Positions 34,071-46,184 of a stretch of DNA of 64,000 nt are shown here, piece by piece (position 1 is the stretch's first letter; every line of letters starts with the position of its first letter). A model generated the notes under the pieces. The model ran no database searches. It had not been told where the DNA came from and was given only the letters and a program-made list of their open reading frames with translations. The stretch is from Lepus europaeus (taxonomy: Eukaryota; Chordata; Mammalia; Lagomorpha; Leporidae). The stretch is from NCBI RefSeq assembly GCF_033115175.1, contig NC_084839.1:35573501-35637500 (forward strand), written 5' to 3'. The position numbers and the translations under genes are program-made.

Positions 34071-34593
34071 CTTTTTATGAACTGGTAGTTTAAGAGAAGC
34101 AAAAACACTGTTTCTGCTGTACACAAACAGAATAGCTACTTGATATGTGAGTAGGGGAGGAACTTAGGCTGGGGGAATGTGAGCAGGGAGACCATAACCC
34201 ACATGACGAGCACAAGATGGCACCTATCAGAGGCACAGAAATCCAGCGGAAAGAATGCACGCAGTCCCACCAAGCAGAGTGGTGAAGGATGGTCAGCAGA
34301 GGAACCCATCGGGACACGGGGTGGCAAAAGCCTTCTGATAAAAAAGAGTCATTGACCCAGTCTCCATGTAGCCAATCAATAAATTATCTGCCGAACACCT
34401 GCAATATGCAAGGTGCCATATCAAGCTTAGCCTACACTGAGGTGGAATGGTCAGCAAGCTTGTTTTACTTAAGGGAGAAGCGTGAACAGTGATGGCAGGA
34501 TGCCCTGGGTAGTGCTGTTCTATACCACATTTCAAATGAGCCTTGACCACTCTGCAACACAGGAGAGCCACCTGTGACTGACACTTCACTTAC

Positions 34594-34652
34594 CAACACA
34601 GCACTTCTGACACCACTTGGTTTCAGGGATTTTTGCTGATACAGCAAATTTC
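34594..34652 (-). CDS. MAP4K3: MAP4K3 exon: CNH, KFAVSAKIPETKWCQKCCV
   Basis: This 59-base exon encodes (R)KFAVSAKIPETKWCQKCCV and one base of Val. The acceptor is CTTTCAG and the donor GTTG|GTAAGT. From memory the human protein has Ser where this has Ala (KFAV). The CxxCC cluster lies inside the CNH propeller. An L1-like fragment begins almost immediately upstream in the intron. Confidence 0.95.
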
Positions 34653-34679
34653 CTGAAAGTCAATGAAAATGAGTGTAAA

Positions 34680-35130
34680 ATATATGTTGGCAAACAGCAT
34701 AAGATAAAGGTGCTGCTACAGGGCAGTAGGGAAAGGATGAATTCAAAAATTGGTGCTGACCACTGGTCATCTCTGAAAAATAAGAATAAATTAGACCTCA
34801 TTCTCCCATCAATTCCAAATGGATTAAGGGTTTAAATATGAAAAAAAATAACCAAACTCTTATAAAATTTTTGGGATCTAGGAGAATACGATCTTGGGAA
34901 TTAAAAAAGTAAGAACAAGTCAGGCAGGAAAATATTGATAAACTTTGACACTTTAATGCACTTTGCGATTCACCCCCAGTACCTCCAACTACACATGGCA
35001 TTCAGTTTGTTGAATCAGTAACTCTGGCTTACTGAGAGATTCTACTGAGAACATGAAAAGAGAAGCCAAAAACTGGGGAAAGATATTTTTAGCATATATA
35101 ATACATTTAAGCTATATCAAAGTTCTTCCT
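34680..35130 (+). mobile_element. Old L1 ORF2 fragment
   Basis: gctgaccactggtcatctct, caattccaaatggattaagg and aactggggaaagatattttt resemble decayed ORF2. It starts about 30 bases upstream of a MAP4K3 exon (34594-34652). Confidence 0.6.
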
Positions 35131-35315
35131 ACTATTACAATTTGTTAAGAACTTCTTTTTACTCAGGGAAAGTAGGACACAGCAAATGTACTTTAGGTGT
35201 TCCACAAGCATGATTCAAATATAATAGGTAAAACACCATGATGACAATTTTCACAAAATAATTTTTATTTATTTTCTGAAACTACAATAAAAAATATACA
35301 ACCAACCAGTTTTTT

Positions 35316-35660
35316 TTTTTTTTTTTGAAAGGCAGAGTGGACAGTGAGAGAGACAGACAGAGACAGAGAGAAAGGTCTTCCTTTGCCGTTGGTTCACCCT
35401 CCAATGGCCGGCGTGGCCGGCGTGCTGTGGCCGGCGCACCGCACTGATCCAATGGCAGGAGCCAGGTGCTTCTCCTCGTCTCCCTTGCGGGTGCAGGGCC
35501 CAAGAACTTGGGCCATCCTCCACTGCACTCCCGGGCCACAGCAGAGAGCTGGCCTGGAAGAGGGGCAACTGGGACAGAATCCGGTGCCCCGACTGGGACT
35601 AGAACCCGGTGTGCCGGCACCGCAAGGCGGAGGATTAGCCTATTGAGCCATGGCACTGGC
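35316..35660 (-). mobile_element. Young CSINE, antisense, 17-base TSD
   Basis: Full length with a small internal duplication of ggccggcgtg near 35408-35433. The duplication caaccaaccagtttttt is at 35299-35315 and 35661-35677. Confidence 0.94.
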
Positions 35661-36044
35661 CAACCAACCAGTTTTTTAAAATAATTAAAGTTAATATAAT
35701 GGAGACTGCTGTTGCTCCAAGTTGTAGGACCTTAAAACAGCTTCATTTCTGTACAAATAAATTTAAGCTTCTTTTAAATGTGCCAAAGATTAGATGTCAG
35801 TGCTCTACAATGGTCTTTAAAAAAAAAAAAAAAAGCACTGTAATTGTACATTTGTGACATTCAACAGAATTCCAAACAGACTCATAAGAATCTTCTCAAC
35901 AGGTGTTTCCTGTAAATGTACAATTGGCAACGAACAACCAACGAACAATATTGTGGAATCACCAAATTTAATTATTAACTATTCATTTTATATTTATGAA
36001 AATCTGTAATATTGAAAATTTTTTTTCTGTGCACTTTTAAAATT

Positions 36045-36370
36045 GTTTATGTTCATCTACTTGAAAGGCAGAGTGACAGAGAGAGAGCGAGAGAGAAGAG
36101 GGAAGAGATCGATCTTCCATGGGTTGATTTACACTCTGAATGCCCCTAACAGTCAGGTTGGGCAATGCTAAAGTCAGGAGCCTGAACTCCATCTGAGTCT
36201 CCTATGTGAGTGGCAGTGGCCCAATCCTTTGATTCACCATCTGCTGCCTCCCTGGATACATTAATGGGATGCTGGATCAGAAGCAGACCCAGGAAAAAAA
36301 ACAGCACTTGGAAATGGGTTGTGGGTATTTTCAGTGGCAGTCTAACCCACTGTACCACAATGCCCACTAC
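36045..36370 (-). mobile_element. Old CSINE, antisense
   Basis: ctacttgaaaggcagagtga, gtctcctatgtgagtggcag and head gtaccacaatgcccac. Strongly diverged. Confidence 0.8.
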
Positions 36371-37364
36371 CAGTACCTAAATAATTATAGTTAACATTTA
36401 CTGAATTTACCTGTGCCATGCCCATTATATGTTCTGTGACGTTTGGAGGCTGAGATTTTTTCTCGAGGTGCTATAATTAGCAATTTAGGAAGGAAAAACT
36501 ATCCTAGTGTCAACCCTCTGACTCCAATGTTCATAGTGACTCAACTTAAAAAAATCTTTTTCATTTATGTGTCTGGGTCAATTTAAATGAAGTGTATTCT
36601 GAGTTTGCAAGTTAAGCTGTTAAAAACTGTTACCATTTGTACTTATTTGTGGGAATTAAGTTTCCTGATCCTACATTATTGTACCTAAACAATGATATAG
36701 AAATTATCCAGATGCCAAGGAACCACATGACTACAACGGCAATCTAGAATACACAGATTTCAAATTTCTAGTCAAAATGTTTCATTTTGGTCCCCTTGAC
36801 TAACTTTAAAAAACCTGTTCATAAACACTGGAGGTTTCACACAGCTTAAAACAAAACGAATATTTCCCACAACCATAATCAAACTGCTTTAAACTAAACT
36901 GGCTTTTAGTTTAAAAAAAAATCTGAGCCAAAATCCTGATAGATTTCCATTGGCAACAAGTTTAATACTCCTGATCCACAATTGTGTCCCCTGGCTCCCA
37001 AAACTATGCCAGGGGTTAAATTACTGGAAAGGTCAAAATCAGGATTGACTGATGGCTAGCTTCTAACAAGAAAATACTACATGACAAGAAAAATCAAAAT
37101 CAAGGGTGGCTTAGAATTAACAATAATAAAAATATTCAAAATAGAGCTGTAGGCAGTACAATGAAATGTTAATAATAACTTAATTAGTGTTTTAAAGTAA
37201 ACTACAGACTTGTCTTAGTTTTACTCATGATTTTCAGAAAGGAAATACAATTTATTAGCACTCAGTCAACTGGAATCCTAAGTTAACCAATCAACATTCT
37301 TAACATATCCAATAGGGGTATTTTAGGGTATGCTACAGTTTGATTTACCTAATAATGATGACAA
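36371..37364. other. Intron sequence, nothing recognised
   Basis: AT-rich MAP4K3 intron without clear repeats or conserved motifs. Confidence 0.5.
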
Positions 37365-37427
37365 TACATCTTTTGAGAGCCTAGAAGGTGCCAGAACCCA
37401 TTGTAGGTACTTTATGTATAAAACTTA

Positions 37428-37760
37428 TTATTTTGCTTATTTGAAAAGCAGAGTTATGGGTCTGGGGGAGGTGGGAAAGGGGTTGAGGAGAGATATGAAG
37501 ATATTTCATCTGCTGTTTTTTTTCCAAATGGCTGCAATGGCTGGGGCTGGGCCAGGCTAAAGCCAGGAGCCTGGAACTCTATCGAGGTCTCCCACGTGGG
37601 TGGCAGGGGCTAAGCACTTGGGTCATCTTTTCCTGCCTTCCCAGGTGCATTAGTGTGAGCTAAATTGGATGTGGAGCAGTCAGGACTTGAACCAGTGTTC
37701 ATATGGATTGCCAGTGCTGCAGGTACAGGCCCAACCCACTGCTCCACAACGTGGCCCCAA
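37428..37760 (-). mobile_element. CSINE, antisense
   Basis: ttatttgaaaagcagagtta, aatggctgcaatggctgggg, tctcccacgtgggtggcagg and head ccacaacgtggcccc. Confidence 0.85.
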
Positions 37761-37799
37761 CATTTATCATTTTCAAAAACAACTCTGCAGGAAGAGTAT

Positions 37800-37867
37800 A
37801 TCAGTCCTATTATGGAAGAATATACTAGGACAGATCAGTCCTATTATGGAAGAATATACTAGGACAG
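37800..37867. repeat. Perfect 34-base tandem duplication
   Basis: Bases 37800-37833 are repeated exactly at 37834-37867 (unit begins atcagtcctattatggaaga). No differences between the copies, so it is recent. Confidence 0.98.
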
Positions 37868-38060
37868 ATTGTGTAATTTATCCAAGGTCCCATACCTAGT
37901 TAAGTGAAACATTGAGTTTTAATTCAAGTCTATCTGGATGCTAAAGCTGTTGCTGTGCTAAAGAACTCATTTAATGAGTATCATTCTGCTACCTGAGAAT
38001 AAGGTGTCCAGTCAAAGGAAGTTTAAGCTGTGTTTACTGTAGGGTAAAAGAAAAAGGACT

Positions 38061-38372
38061 GGGGCTGGTGCTGTGGCACAGCGGGTTAATGCCCTGGCCT
38101 GAAGCACTGACATCTACTATGGGCACCGGTTCTAGTGCTGGCTGCTCCTCTTCCAATCCAGCTCTCTGCTATGGCCTGGGAAAGAGGTGGAAGATGGCCC
38201 AAGTCCTTGGGATCCTGCACCCATATGGGAGACCCAGAGGAAACTCCTGGCTCCTGGCTTCAGATCAGCTAGCTCCAGCCGTTGCGGCCATCTAGGGAGT
38301 GAACCAGCGGATGGAAGACCTCTCTCTCTGTCTCTACCTCTCTCTGTAACTCTTTCAAATAAATAAAAAAGA
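38061..38372 (+). mobile_element. CSINE, sense
   Basis: ggggctggtgctgtggcaca, B-box-like ggttctagtgctgg, core, and ctctttcaaataaataaaaa. The flanks agaaaaaggactg and agaaaaaggattg are a near-exact target duplication. Confidence 0.9.
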
Positions 38373-38389
38373 AAGAAAAAGGATTGATA

Positions 38390-39800
38390 CATCTGTAAAA
38401 TATTATCATGCTAAAAGGGTTTCCAGGTTTCCTGCCATTACATTAGGGAATTAAGAGTATATTTTACAGGTAATGAAACTGAAGAAAGTGGGAAGAACAT
38501 ATTTGTGGGTATTCAAAACTAAGATTGAATTTAATATGTTCCATGAATAATAACTCAAGGTGAAACAGCTTTAGAGGCAAAAATCTTAGTATATGGAAGC
38601 TCCTTCAAAAGAAGAGGCAAAATCATAGTCCATTTTGTTCCATCTATATTTGGTGATGCTTTGTGCATATCTCATATATTTAGTAACATCTGAAGAACTA
38701 ACACAGCTACAAATATTAAAAGTATCTATTTTGACAAAAAGATAGAAAAAAGTGAATGTACTGAAATCCAGTGCCTTATATTCCTTGAGGATACTCTTTG
38801 TATATCTTCTATACACTTGAAAACTTGGTGGTCAGTTTCCAGGTCTATAGGTTGGAAAGTTGGATGGAGGAGGGTGCTGTATGTAGGCAGACAAACAGCA
38901 GCACAAAGAGGCAGCTGTGGGGAAAAAGGGGAGATAAATCCTATGGGAAGAAACAAAAACTTCCCAAGCTCTAGTTCCAGGGCTAGTTATAGGGGAAACA
39001 CCCTTAACTCCAACTACAAGTATTGGAGTGCAAATACAATCTTGTTCATGGTTATAACTCTCAGTAATCAAAAAAGATCAAATTAAATTCAATATAATCT
39101 TATTTAAGAAGATAAACACGTCTAGTATATTTTTAAATGATTTTGATCTAGAAGGTTAATTTTCAAGAGACTTCAAGGTTAAATTTTAAAGAGGGGCAAA
39201 TCTTAGCTATATTGTAAATGGAGAACAGATTATGAAGTACTTGAAAGCTGAGGTTTTACATTATTTGCTTCACAATTAATCTTATAAAATAATGGCAACA
39301 TTATGAGGTCTTATAATAAACAAAAGGAAGAGCACAGTATAATTAACTCCTGAAAGTAGAAAAGCAAAACACAGCAATTTCTAGAAAAAAAAAAAAAAAA
39401 AGATAATTATATCTTAATGCAAAAACATTTAGAAACTGTAGGAAAAATCCATTTTGTTTAAATTAACACAAAAATGTCAAAAGCGAAGGCAGTATATGTG
39501 ATGTAAACCTACTGAAAAATGCAGAAAAATTAATCTTAACTTTATAGATAAACAGAATTTAAAATTCAGAGAGAAAATGTTTGGTGTAATTGGAAAGTAC
39601 AAAGTAGAACAATTTTAAAACAACAGGATGATGATAAATAAGCTCCTATTAAAACGTTTTACTTAGGAGTTTTTCATTAAACCTGATTTCTATTAATTCC
39701 AACTGAATGCTTTTTCACTTTCTACGGCATACGCATTTATTAGAATGAATTATTAACATCTGATCTCTCAGAGTGAAAGCCGAATCAAATGTACAGTTAC
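38390..39800. other. Intron sequence, nothing recognised
   Basis: AT-rich, with an A17 run at 39385-39401. Open frames on both strands near 38817-39086 have no recognisable product. Confidence 0.5.
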
Positions 39801-39918
39801 CTTGGCAATATTCTGTCAGGGAGTTTGTGTGCCGGAATAGCAACAGGTAACTTTTGCATTTGTCTTGCATAATCAAAAAGCCCTGGTAAATTATGGGAAT
39901 AAAGTTGAGAAGCTTTAC
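39801..39918 (-). CDS. MAP4K3: MAP4K3 exon: CNH, GLFDYARQMQKLP
   Basis: This 118-base exon encodes (G)KASQLYSHNLPGLFDYARQ through PAHKLPDRILP and two bases of Arg. The acceptor is TTTCTACAG and the donor CAAG|GTAACT. The phase joins exactly to the 34594-34652 exon. Confidence 0.95.
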
Positions 39919-40002
39919 CTGTAGAAAAAAACAAAAATATGACCAAAAAAGCCAATAATAAGTAGTCATAACTGTAAAGTATTTAAAAACTAGAAGACTC
40001 AC

Positions 40003-40063
40003 CAGATATTGATAGCAAGCAATTGTTCATTACATACAACCATGTACACCTTCGTGGGAATAG
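40003..40063 (-). CDS. MAP4K3: MAP4K3 exon: CNH, LFPRRCTWLYVMNN
   Basis: This 61-base exon encodes LFPRRCTWLYVMNNCLLSIS plus one base. The acceptor is CCCATCAG and the donor TCTG|GTGAGT. A short intron (39919-40002, 84 bases) separates it from the next exon. Confidence 0.95.
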
Positions 40064-40562
40064 CTGATGGGGAAAAAAACAGCACAGTTTACAGATGATA
40101 ATGTATAACAGCATTAGCCACGTAAGCTGTCAGACCAATAGGACAATTCTTTAAAACATAATTTATTTTTATTAGAAATTCATTTATAAAGCATTTAAAG
40201 CAAAATGATACACAAATATATACATTTATATGGGAGAAAAAAATTAAATAACTAATGAAATTTCAGTCTAATCATGATATGATTAGCTGCATTCTCCTTT
40301 ATGATGAACACATGTAACTCCAAACAAGGCAGCGAATGAGAACATTTCAAACAATGTCTATGCCTACATTGGATCTGGGATTGAATAATTAAGACTCTCC
40401 TGTATCATGCCTCCCAATTATATGTATTTAGGTATACTCACACACTAGGCTTCTAGAGTGTAGAATACAGAAATAAAGGATTATTTTGTAGTGCAACATA
40501 CACTATGGAAACACTTGTTTGGAGGGAAAAAAGGCTGAGAGGGAATATGTTATTTCACAAAT

Positions 40563-40563
40563 C

Positions 40564-40594
<31 letters not shown>

Positions 40595-40636
40595 TATATG
40601 TGTGTGTGTGAGAGAGAGAGAGAGAGGGAGAGAGAG
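40563..40636. repeat. Compound microsatellite (AT)n(AC)n(AT)n(GT)n(GA)n
   Basis: About 74 bases of alternating purine-pyrimidine DNA, then GA repeats. The AC and GT blocks are complementary around a central atatat, so the tract can form a hairpin. Probably highly polymorphic. Confidence 0.95.
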
Positions 40637-41589
40637 TATATTCTCTTGTCTATATAAGGTTCATTAGTGAATGCACCTAAGAACTAAAAGGCACCTCTTA
40701 CAGCTTGAACGTACGCAGTATTTAGGGGGAAAAAAAAGGAACTCATATACCTTGAAGAAAGAAAACATCCATTAAGACATTTCACTATGAATATCAATAG
40801 TTTTGGTTCTTGGATAAGCAGCATCAGTGTAACCTGGGCACAGGTCAGAAATGCATTTTTTAGATCTCACCCCTGACCTACTGAGCTAGAAGTTATGAAA
40901 GTGGCCTCAACACTCAGCCCCCAATGTGACTCTGATGCATACTAAAGCAACAGCATTCTGACTCAACAAACTTAGTAGCTGGCTTTGCTCTGGCAATTTC
41001 TACTGGGATACTGCAAATGGATTGGGATGAGAGCAGGGAACAGACAATGAAGAGATAAATGATGAAACATACCAAGGCCTCTAAGGACATCACTGTTTAG
41101 AACACAAAATCCTAATGATGGCACTGAGTAACTACAAGAAATAAGGTAATATAAGGGAGTATAAAATCTATTTTTATATAATTTAAACTAGAATTTATAT
41201 TAAATATGATCTTCATTTATTTGGAAAATATGCTCATATAACATATCACATTTCTCTAGATAAGTAAAATATAGCACTGCTATATGGTGTTTCACTTTGT
41301 GCTATGTGCCTATGACTGTGTCTCAGACTGAGAATATATCAACACACATTCCCTTCTTTACGCTTTTCATAAAAAAATTCACAACAGAATTGGGAATTCA
41401 CTGCCCATACTGGGGAAAACAGGTAGAGAAAAGGGCATTGGATTTATTCTATGCCACATAGCAGCACATGCTTCCTAAATAGCAAGAAACTAACTTTCAT
41501 TTAATTCAATGTTGAGCTGGACTTATTTTCATACACATAAATACTTAAAAAGTATTTCTCTAGTACCAAATCTATAGTTTATTAAAAGG

Positions 41590-41725
41590 TTCCATGGGGA
41601 GGTCTTCAGAAAGTTCATGGAAAATGTGTATTATGAAAAACCTGCATGGATTTCAAAAACTTTTTGTACCTAAATAAACTTATCTTTTAATTCTGTTTTT
41701 CCATGAACTGTTTGAAGTATCCTTG
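41590..41725. mobile_element. Mariner-like palindromic MITE
   Basis: Left end gtcttcagaaagttcatgga and right end tttttccatgaactgtttga, then agtatcct, are inverted copies around a short core. The core contains ctgcatggatttcaaaaact and cctaaataaacttatctttt. It resembles a short non-autonomous Tc1/mariner-type element; the family name is not certain. Confidence 0.6.
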
Positions 41726-41989
41726 TGTATTTGTAAAGGTAAGTAGATTTGCTTATTTAAAGCACATATAAAGCATATACAAACTATTATGACAAGACAC
41801 AAGTTTCTTTCAGATTATTAACACAGGGACAATGGGATGTATGCACAGCATTATTAAAGTGTCATATTTCATTTTGGATTTTCATTTTTAACCATATTTA
41901 AAAAAATCTCAAGCCTTTCTGGATTTTGAATGCCCACTTTGGCAAGTTAGGCTGTAAGTGAAACAATCCATTTAAGAAAAGAAGACAGC

Positions 41990-42205
41990 AAGAGCTTATA
42001 TGGCTAGGTTCTAGAGTTTGCCTAGATTCATGTCTTCTTTCTCAAGGAGTCTGTGTGATTCTGGGTAATTTATTTAATTGTTGGATCTCAGTGTTCTCAT
42101 CTGTATAAAGGAACACCTACACCTCAAAGACCTGTGTAGTAATTAAAGCATTCAGAAGAGTGGTGTTTACTGAGTACTCACTAAATGTTAGTTATAATAA
42201 TAAAC
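41990..42205 (+). mobile_element. MIR element
   Basis: tgtgattctgggtaatttat, ctcagtgttctcatctgtat and gtactcactaaatgttagtt follow the MIR pattern. Confidence 0.75.
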
Positions 42206-42954
42206 AAAGACAAAAACTTAAAACCAGCATCCTGTTTTGTGTCATTTTCTCACCTTTCAGCATCTTCCCCTATCTAGTAGACTCATGCCACCCAGATTTC
42301 TTTCCCCTAGAGCATAGAGAAAAATCAACCTAATAATCAGTTTCACAGTACGATGAAAAAAAAAAATCAGGATTTCATATACACTCATTCTCTACCCTTA
42401 CTGGCTTCTTCTGGGAGGAAAAAATTGTTTCATTTTGAAGGGCAATGTTTACTCAGAAAATATAAATCTAATGGTGTAATTTCAAATGCTCAAGCAACTA
42501 AAAAGGGAAGATACTGCAAACTGGGGCTGGATGGGGTTGACAGGTGCCTTTACCTGTGAGTCCCTTAAACTAGGTTGAAAAATGCTAACTCTACCAAGCA
42601 CATAACACTGACTGCATTCCTTGTAATTGCTGTTTATTATTTTTAAGTATCTCATTATATCCAGAAAAAAAATCACCATTCTTGAATTACTTATTTATTA
42701 ATTATTGTAAATAACAAGATACTCTTCTTATCTTTCCCTATTCTTAGGTTCTTTTCAGACATTTCACTGTATACCACTTTAAAATAAAAGATGTACAGAT
42801 ATACAGCTGAGGATCTAGCTAGAAAATATAATTTTAAGAAAGCTGAGAAAAGATGGAAATTTTTGATTATGAGCAAATTATCATTACTTACAGATTTTTT
42901 CTATTTTATTTGTATTCAGTTCATACTGATAAAGGACAACTAGGTAAAATCCCA

Positions 42955-44095
42955 CAGTCACTCAAAACTCCATGTGTCCAGATTTATCGCATCATCACTC
43001 CTTTTCAACCAACTTCTTGTCTGTGTACTACACTCTGTTGAGTGCTACTGTCATGCATCTAGTTGCTCAAGTTGAAAACCTGAAATTAATCTAGACCTCT
43101 CCTAAACCTCCATGTTGAACTGAATTAGCCATTCAATTTGGCTAATTTTAGCTCTTCCATTTTTCCCTCATGTAATCTTTCCAGTATTTCTTATAGGAAA
43201 AATACATTTGGGAGAGGCAGTATGGTGAAACAGTGAAGGGCATGACTCAGAAACCAGGTTGCTGGGTACATATCCAGTTCAGCTACGTAATAATTGTGGT
43301 ATCTTTGGCAAGGTACTCATCCTTTTGTGCCTTAGTTTCCTCATTTGTGCAATGACAATATTAATAGTAGTATTAAACCATATGTTTCAAGCATATAAAA
43401 ACAGTGCCAGGCAGAGAGTACATTTCTTATAGGTATTAGTTATTAATATCGTCATTATCACTTTTGTAGGTACAGTGTTCTTGGCTCCTGGATGCTTAAT
43501 GCCAAAAGCTTCTCCCAGTCATCGTGACAATCAAAAATGTCCTTATACAATCTCAAATCTCACCTTTTCCTCTCTTTTACCTCTGCCGTGACTAAATAGT
43601 TCTTTACCTCTTTGACTGTAGTTTCCAGTTTCATCTCCCAATACCTCCACACAGATATTTCCAAAACATACAACTGATCATCAGCACAGTATACAGTTCC
43701 AGGGTTTGGCATCTGCCTACCTACCCAGCTCCACCTACTGTAACAAATCGTCTAGTCATTGTTCTCCCATACTTGCCATTCTATTTCACAATTTTTTTTA
43801 TCTCATTTTTATCCTCTTTCTGTCTGGAAAACCCCTCACGGTCATTTAAGGTCCACCCCAAACACACTCTTTCTCATCCCCCACAGAAGGGACTGGTGAC
43901 ATCCCTCTCTGTAGCCTACAACTTGCTCTCATTCCTGGTGTGACATCCAGCCTTGAGTGAGGCAGTTACTGGTTTATGTCAGTCTTCCCTATTTGAGCAC
44001 CAGTTTCAGAAAGGGAAGGACTAGTTCTGTGAATCTGTCATCAGCATCTGGTAAACAGAACATGCTTCATTGAAGGTTTTATGAAAAACAGGCAG
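42955..44095 (+). mobile_element. L2 element, split by a MIR
   Basis: atctagttgctcaagttgaa, ctagacctctcctaaacctc, and later ggtccaccccaaacacactc and gaaagggaaggactagttct match L2. A MIR at 43215-43440 interrupts it. Confidence 0.72.
43215..43440 (+). mobile_element. MIR element
   Basis: tatggtgaaacagtgaaggg, tttggcaaggtactcatcct, tagtttcctcatttgtgcaa and acagtgccaggcagagagta. Confidence 0.82.
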
Positions 44096-44169
44096 GAAAT
44101 AATAAAGCAAATTTATTTCTGATCTAGTGTCTACTTAAAATAACTTAAAGAACACAAGAAATAACATAC

Positions 44170-44249
44170 CTGTTCCATTGATGTTTCATGAAGTTCATTA
44201 AGATTCAGAGTATAAATTCCTTCTTCAGCACCAAATATCAAGTACTGAT
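44170..44249 (-). CDS. MAP4K3: MAP4K3 exon: [15 protein letters not shown]
   Basis: This 80-base exon encodes (D)[18 protein letters not shown] through LHETSMEQ. The acceptor is TATTTCAG and the donor CAG|GTATGT. The GAEEGIY motif is a hallmark of CNH domains of this kinase group. Confidence 0.95.
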
Positions 44250-44317
44250 CTGAAATAATAAAAGTAATTCACTAACTGACTTTGATAAATAAGATACTTT
44301 AAAATAGGATTTATAAA

Positions 44318-44600
44318 GTCTAGAGGCAAAGAGAGACAGACAGACAGTTCCCATCTGCTGTTTTACTCCCCAAATGCCTGCAAAAGATCAGGAATGGATT
44401 GGAGCCAAAGTCAAGAGCCAGGAAGTAGGTCCAGTTCTCCTAAGTGGTTGACAAAAGCCTGATTACATGAGCCATCACTGTTGCCTCCTAGGGTCTATAC
44501 TAGCAGGAAGCTGGAGTCAGGAGTCAGAGCCTGACTTGAACCCAGGTACTCTGATGCAGGACACGGGCATCATCACCACCAGGTTAAATTCTTGCTTCCT
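44318..44600 (-). mobile_element. Old CSINE, antisense
   Basis: agaggcaaagagagacagac, tactagcaggaagctggagt, gacttgaacccaggtactct. Highly diverged; it lies about 70 bases upstream of the 44170-44249 exon on the transcript. Confidence 0.75.
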
Positions 44601-44714
44601 TACATAATCTCAAATTCAGAAAAAATGTGTTAATATATGAAAAGCAGAATTACTGTAATTTACAGGCAGTATTTACTTTTAATTTTAGTGCAAAGAAATG
44701 ATTAGATACTTTAG

Positions 44715-44925
44715 AGTAGGGGTGGGAAACCTTTTTTCTGCCAGAGGCCATTTAGATATTTATAACATCATTCTCAGGGCATACAGAATTATCAACTTAA
44801 AAATTAGCCTTCTAAAGGCTTATTAAATTTTAAGCACCACCTGTAGTTGTTTTGGCAGGTCCAGAACTAATGATTTTGTGGACCTTATATGGTTCATGGG
44901 CTGGATGTTCCCCACCCCCCAGAGT
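44715..44925 (+). mobile_element. hAT-like MITE copy 3, most complete
   Basis: Starts ggggtgggaaaccttttttc and ends gctggatgttccccaccccc. The ends are inverted (GGGTGGGRAAC / GTTCCCCACC). The body has atttagatatttataacatc and acagaattatcaacttaaaa, shared with the copy at 22985. Confidence 0.7.
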
Positions 44926-45033
44926 GATGAATTGAGTTACAGGTAACTATTGGTCACAAAGAAGTGAAGAAAACTTATAGAAGCAAAATCTTCTCCCAAC
45001 AGAAGGTGCTAAGGGCTGGCAGGGAATCAGCTG

Positions 45034-45064
<31 letters not shown>

Positions 45065-45419
45065 TCTTTAAAAGAGGATCTTGTATAATTTACATACAGA
45101 ACGCAAATAAAGAACAGCTAATGCAGATTCAAAATATGTTCACAGAGGATTACTTTATCAGGACTACTATAAGCACTAATATTAAAAAACCAAGGATCTG
45201 CCCACTGCCTATTAAAAAGTTAACAGATACTTGGATACCTGTTAGAGTACTCAGTATTTTCCAGAAGATACTAGGAGCCTGGCATGGTCCTTTCTGATCT
45301 GTTTTTAGGATATTATAAAAGAACAGGTCAAGAACTTCTTCAGAGTAAACTAAAGTAGGTTGGGAACAACTTAGAATGCCAAGAACATTCCTAAACTGCC
45401 TGATAATACGATTAGTACT

Positions 45420-45600
45420 GGTGGATTAACAGCATGGAATTTATGGTTGGAGAAAACTGGATTTAAACTGAAGATCTCTACCATCATCTGGCTGTGAAAC
45501 AATGAACCTTTCTGATTATTAGTTTCTGTAACTTGCAAATAAAATTATCTACCTTGGATTTTTAGAAGATTTAATAATAACACAAATGTTTAGTTTTGAA
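45420..45600 (+). mobile_element. MIR element
   Basis: ttaacagcatggaatttatg, gctgtgaaacaatgaacctt and tagtttctgtaacttgcaaa are MIR-like; diverged. Confidence 0.65.
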
Positions 45601-46099
45601 AACATGCATAAAAATGTCCACATATGCCTCTATACATATCTTAGATTGACAAATGTTGATTCAGATTTATAGCCAGAGGACACAGACCTGACTCAGAGCC
45701 TAATGACAACTATTGTAATTAGGCTCCCTTTAAAGGGTGAAGAGAGCATGGATCCTCAGTAGGTAAATTCCTTTGGTAATGAATGGCTAGTCTAAAATAC
45801 AGACACTGAACTGATGCTGTGCAGGAGCACGACAAACATTTCTGGAGGAAATCAGGGTGCCACACAGTATGTGGCTTCACTCTGTTGACATAGTGAAATT
45901 TTAATGTCATGTGTTGCTCTAAACATTGCTAATACCAAAGGAACATTTACTTTAAAAAAAATCTCTAAAAGTTTTAATGAAACTCTTTCCTCAGAAAGCT
46001 GCTTAGAAAATGAGTAAAATTAAATGTTTTCATGGTGTCAGTTGACAAAAAACAAAACAAAACAAAAACTAGATAACAGACAAAAATGTATGGCACTAC

Positions 46100-46184
46100 C
46101 TCTTGTATCTGGGTTTATCCATGATGTTGCACAGTGAATTTTCAAGGGACAACCATTAAAAACCTTTGAAAAACATGCACCCAT
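46100..46184 (-). CDS. MAP4K3: MAP4K3 exon: start of CNH domain
   Basis: This 85-base exon encodes [18 protein letters not shown], then [10 protein letters not shown] and one base of Asp. The acceptor is TTTCCAG and the donor GAG|GTAGTG. This is the usual beginning of the citron-homology beta-propeller in MAP4Ks, a protein-interaction and regulatory domain. Confidence 0.95.

Larger units (their letters stand above)
37365..37960 (-). mobile_element. Possible MIR, antisense, split by CSINE
   Basis: Left cttttgagagcctagaaggt and right ccaaggtcccatacctagtt look like halves of a reversed MIR. A CSINE (37428-37760) and a 34-base tandem duplication lie between or within them. Confidence 0.55.

Noticed and set aside
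39715..40002. A 95-codon minus-strand open frame considered as a separate gene
   Set aside because: It is a shifted-frame reading through a MAP4K3 exon (39801-39918) and its flanking introns; the correct frame gives the CNH sequence.
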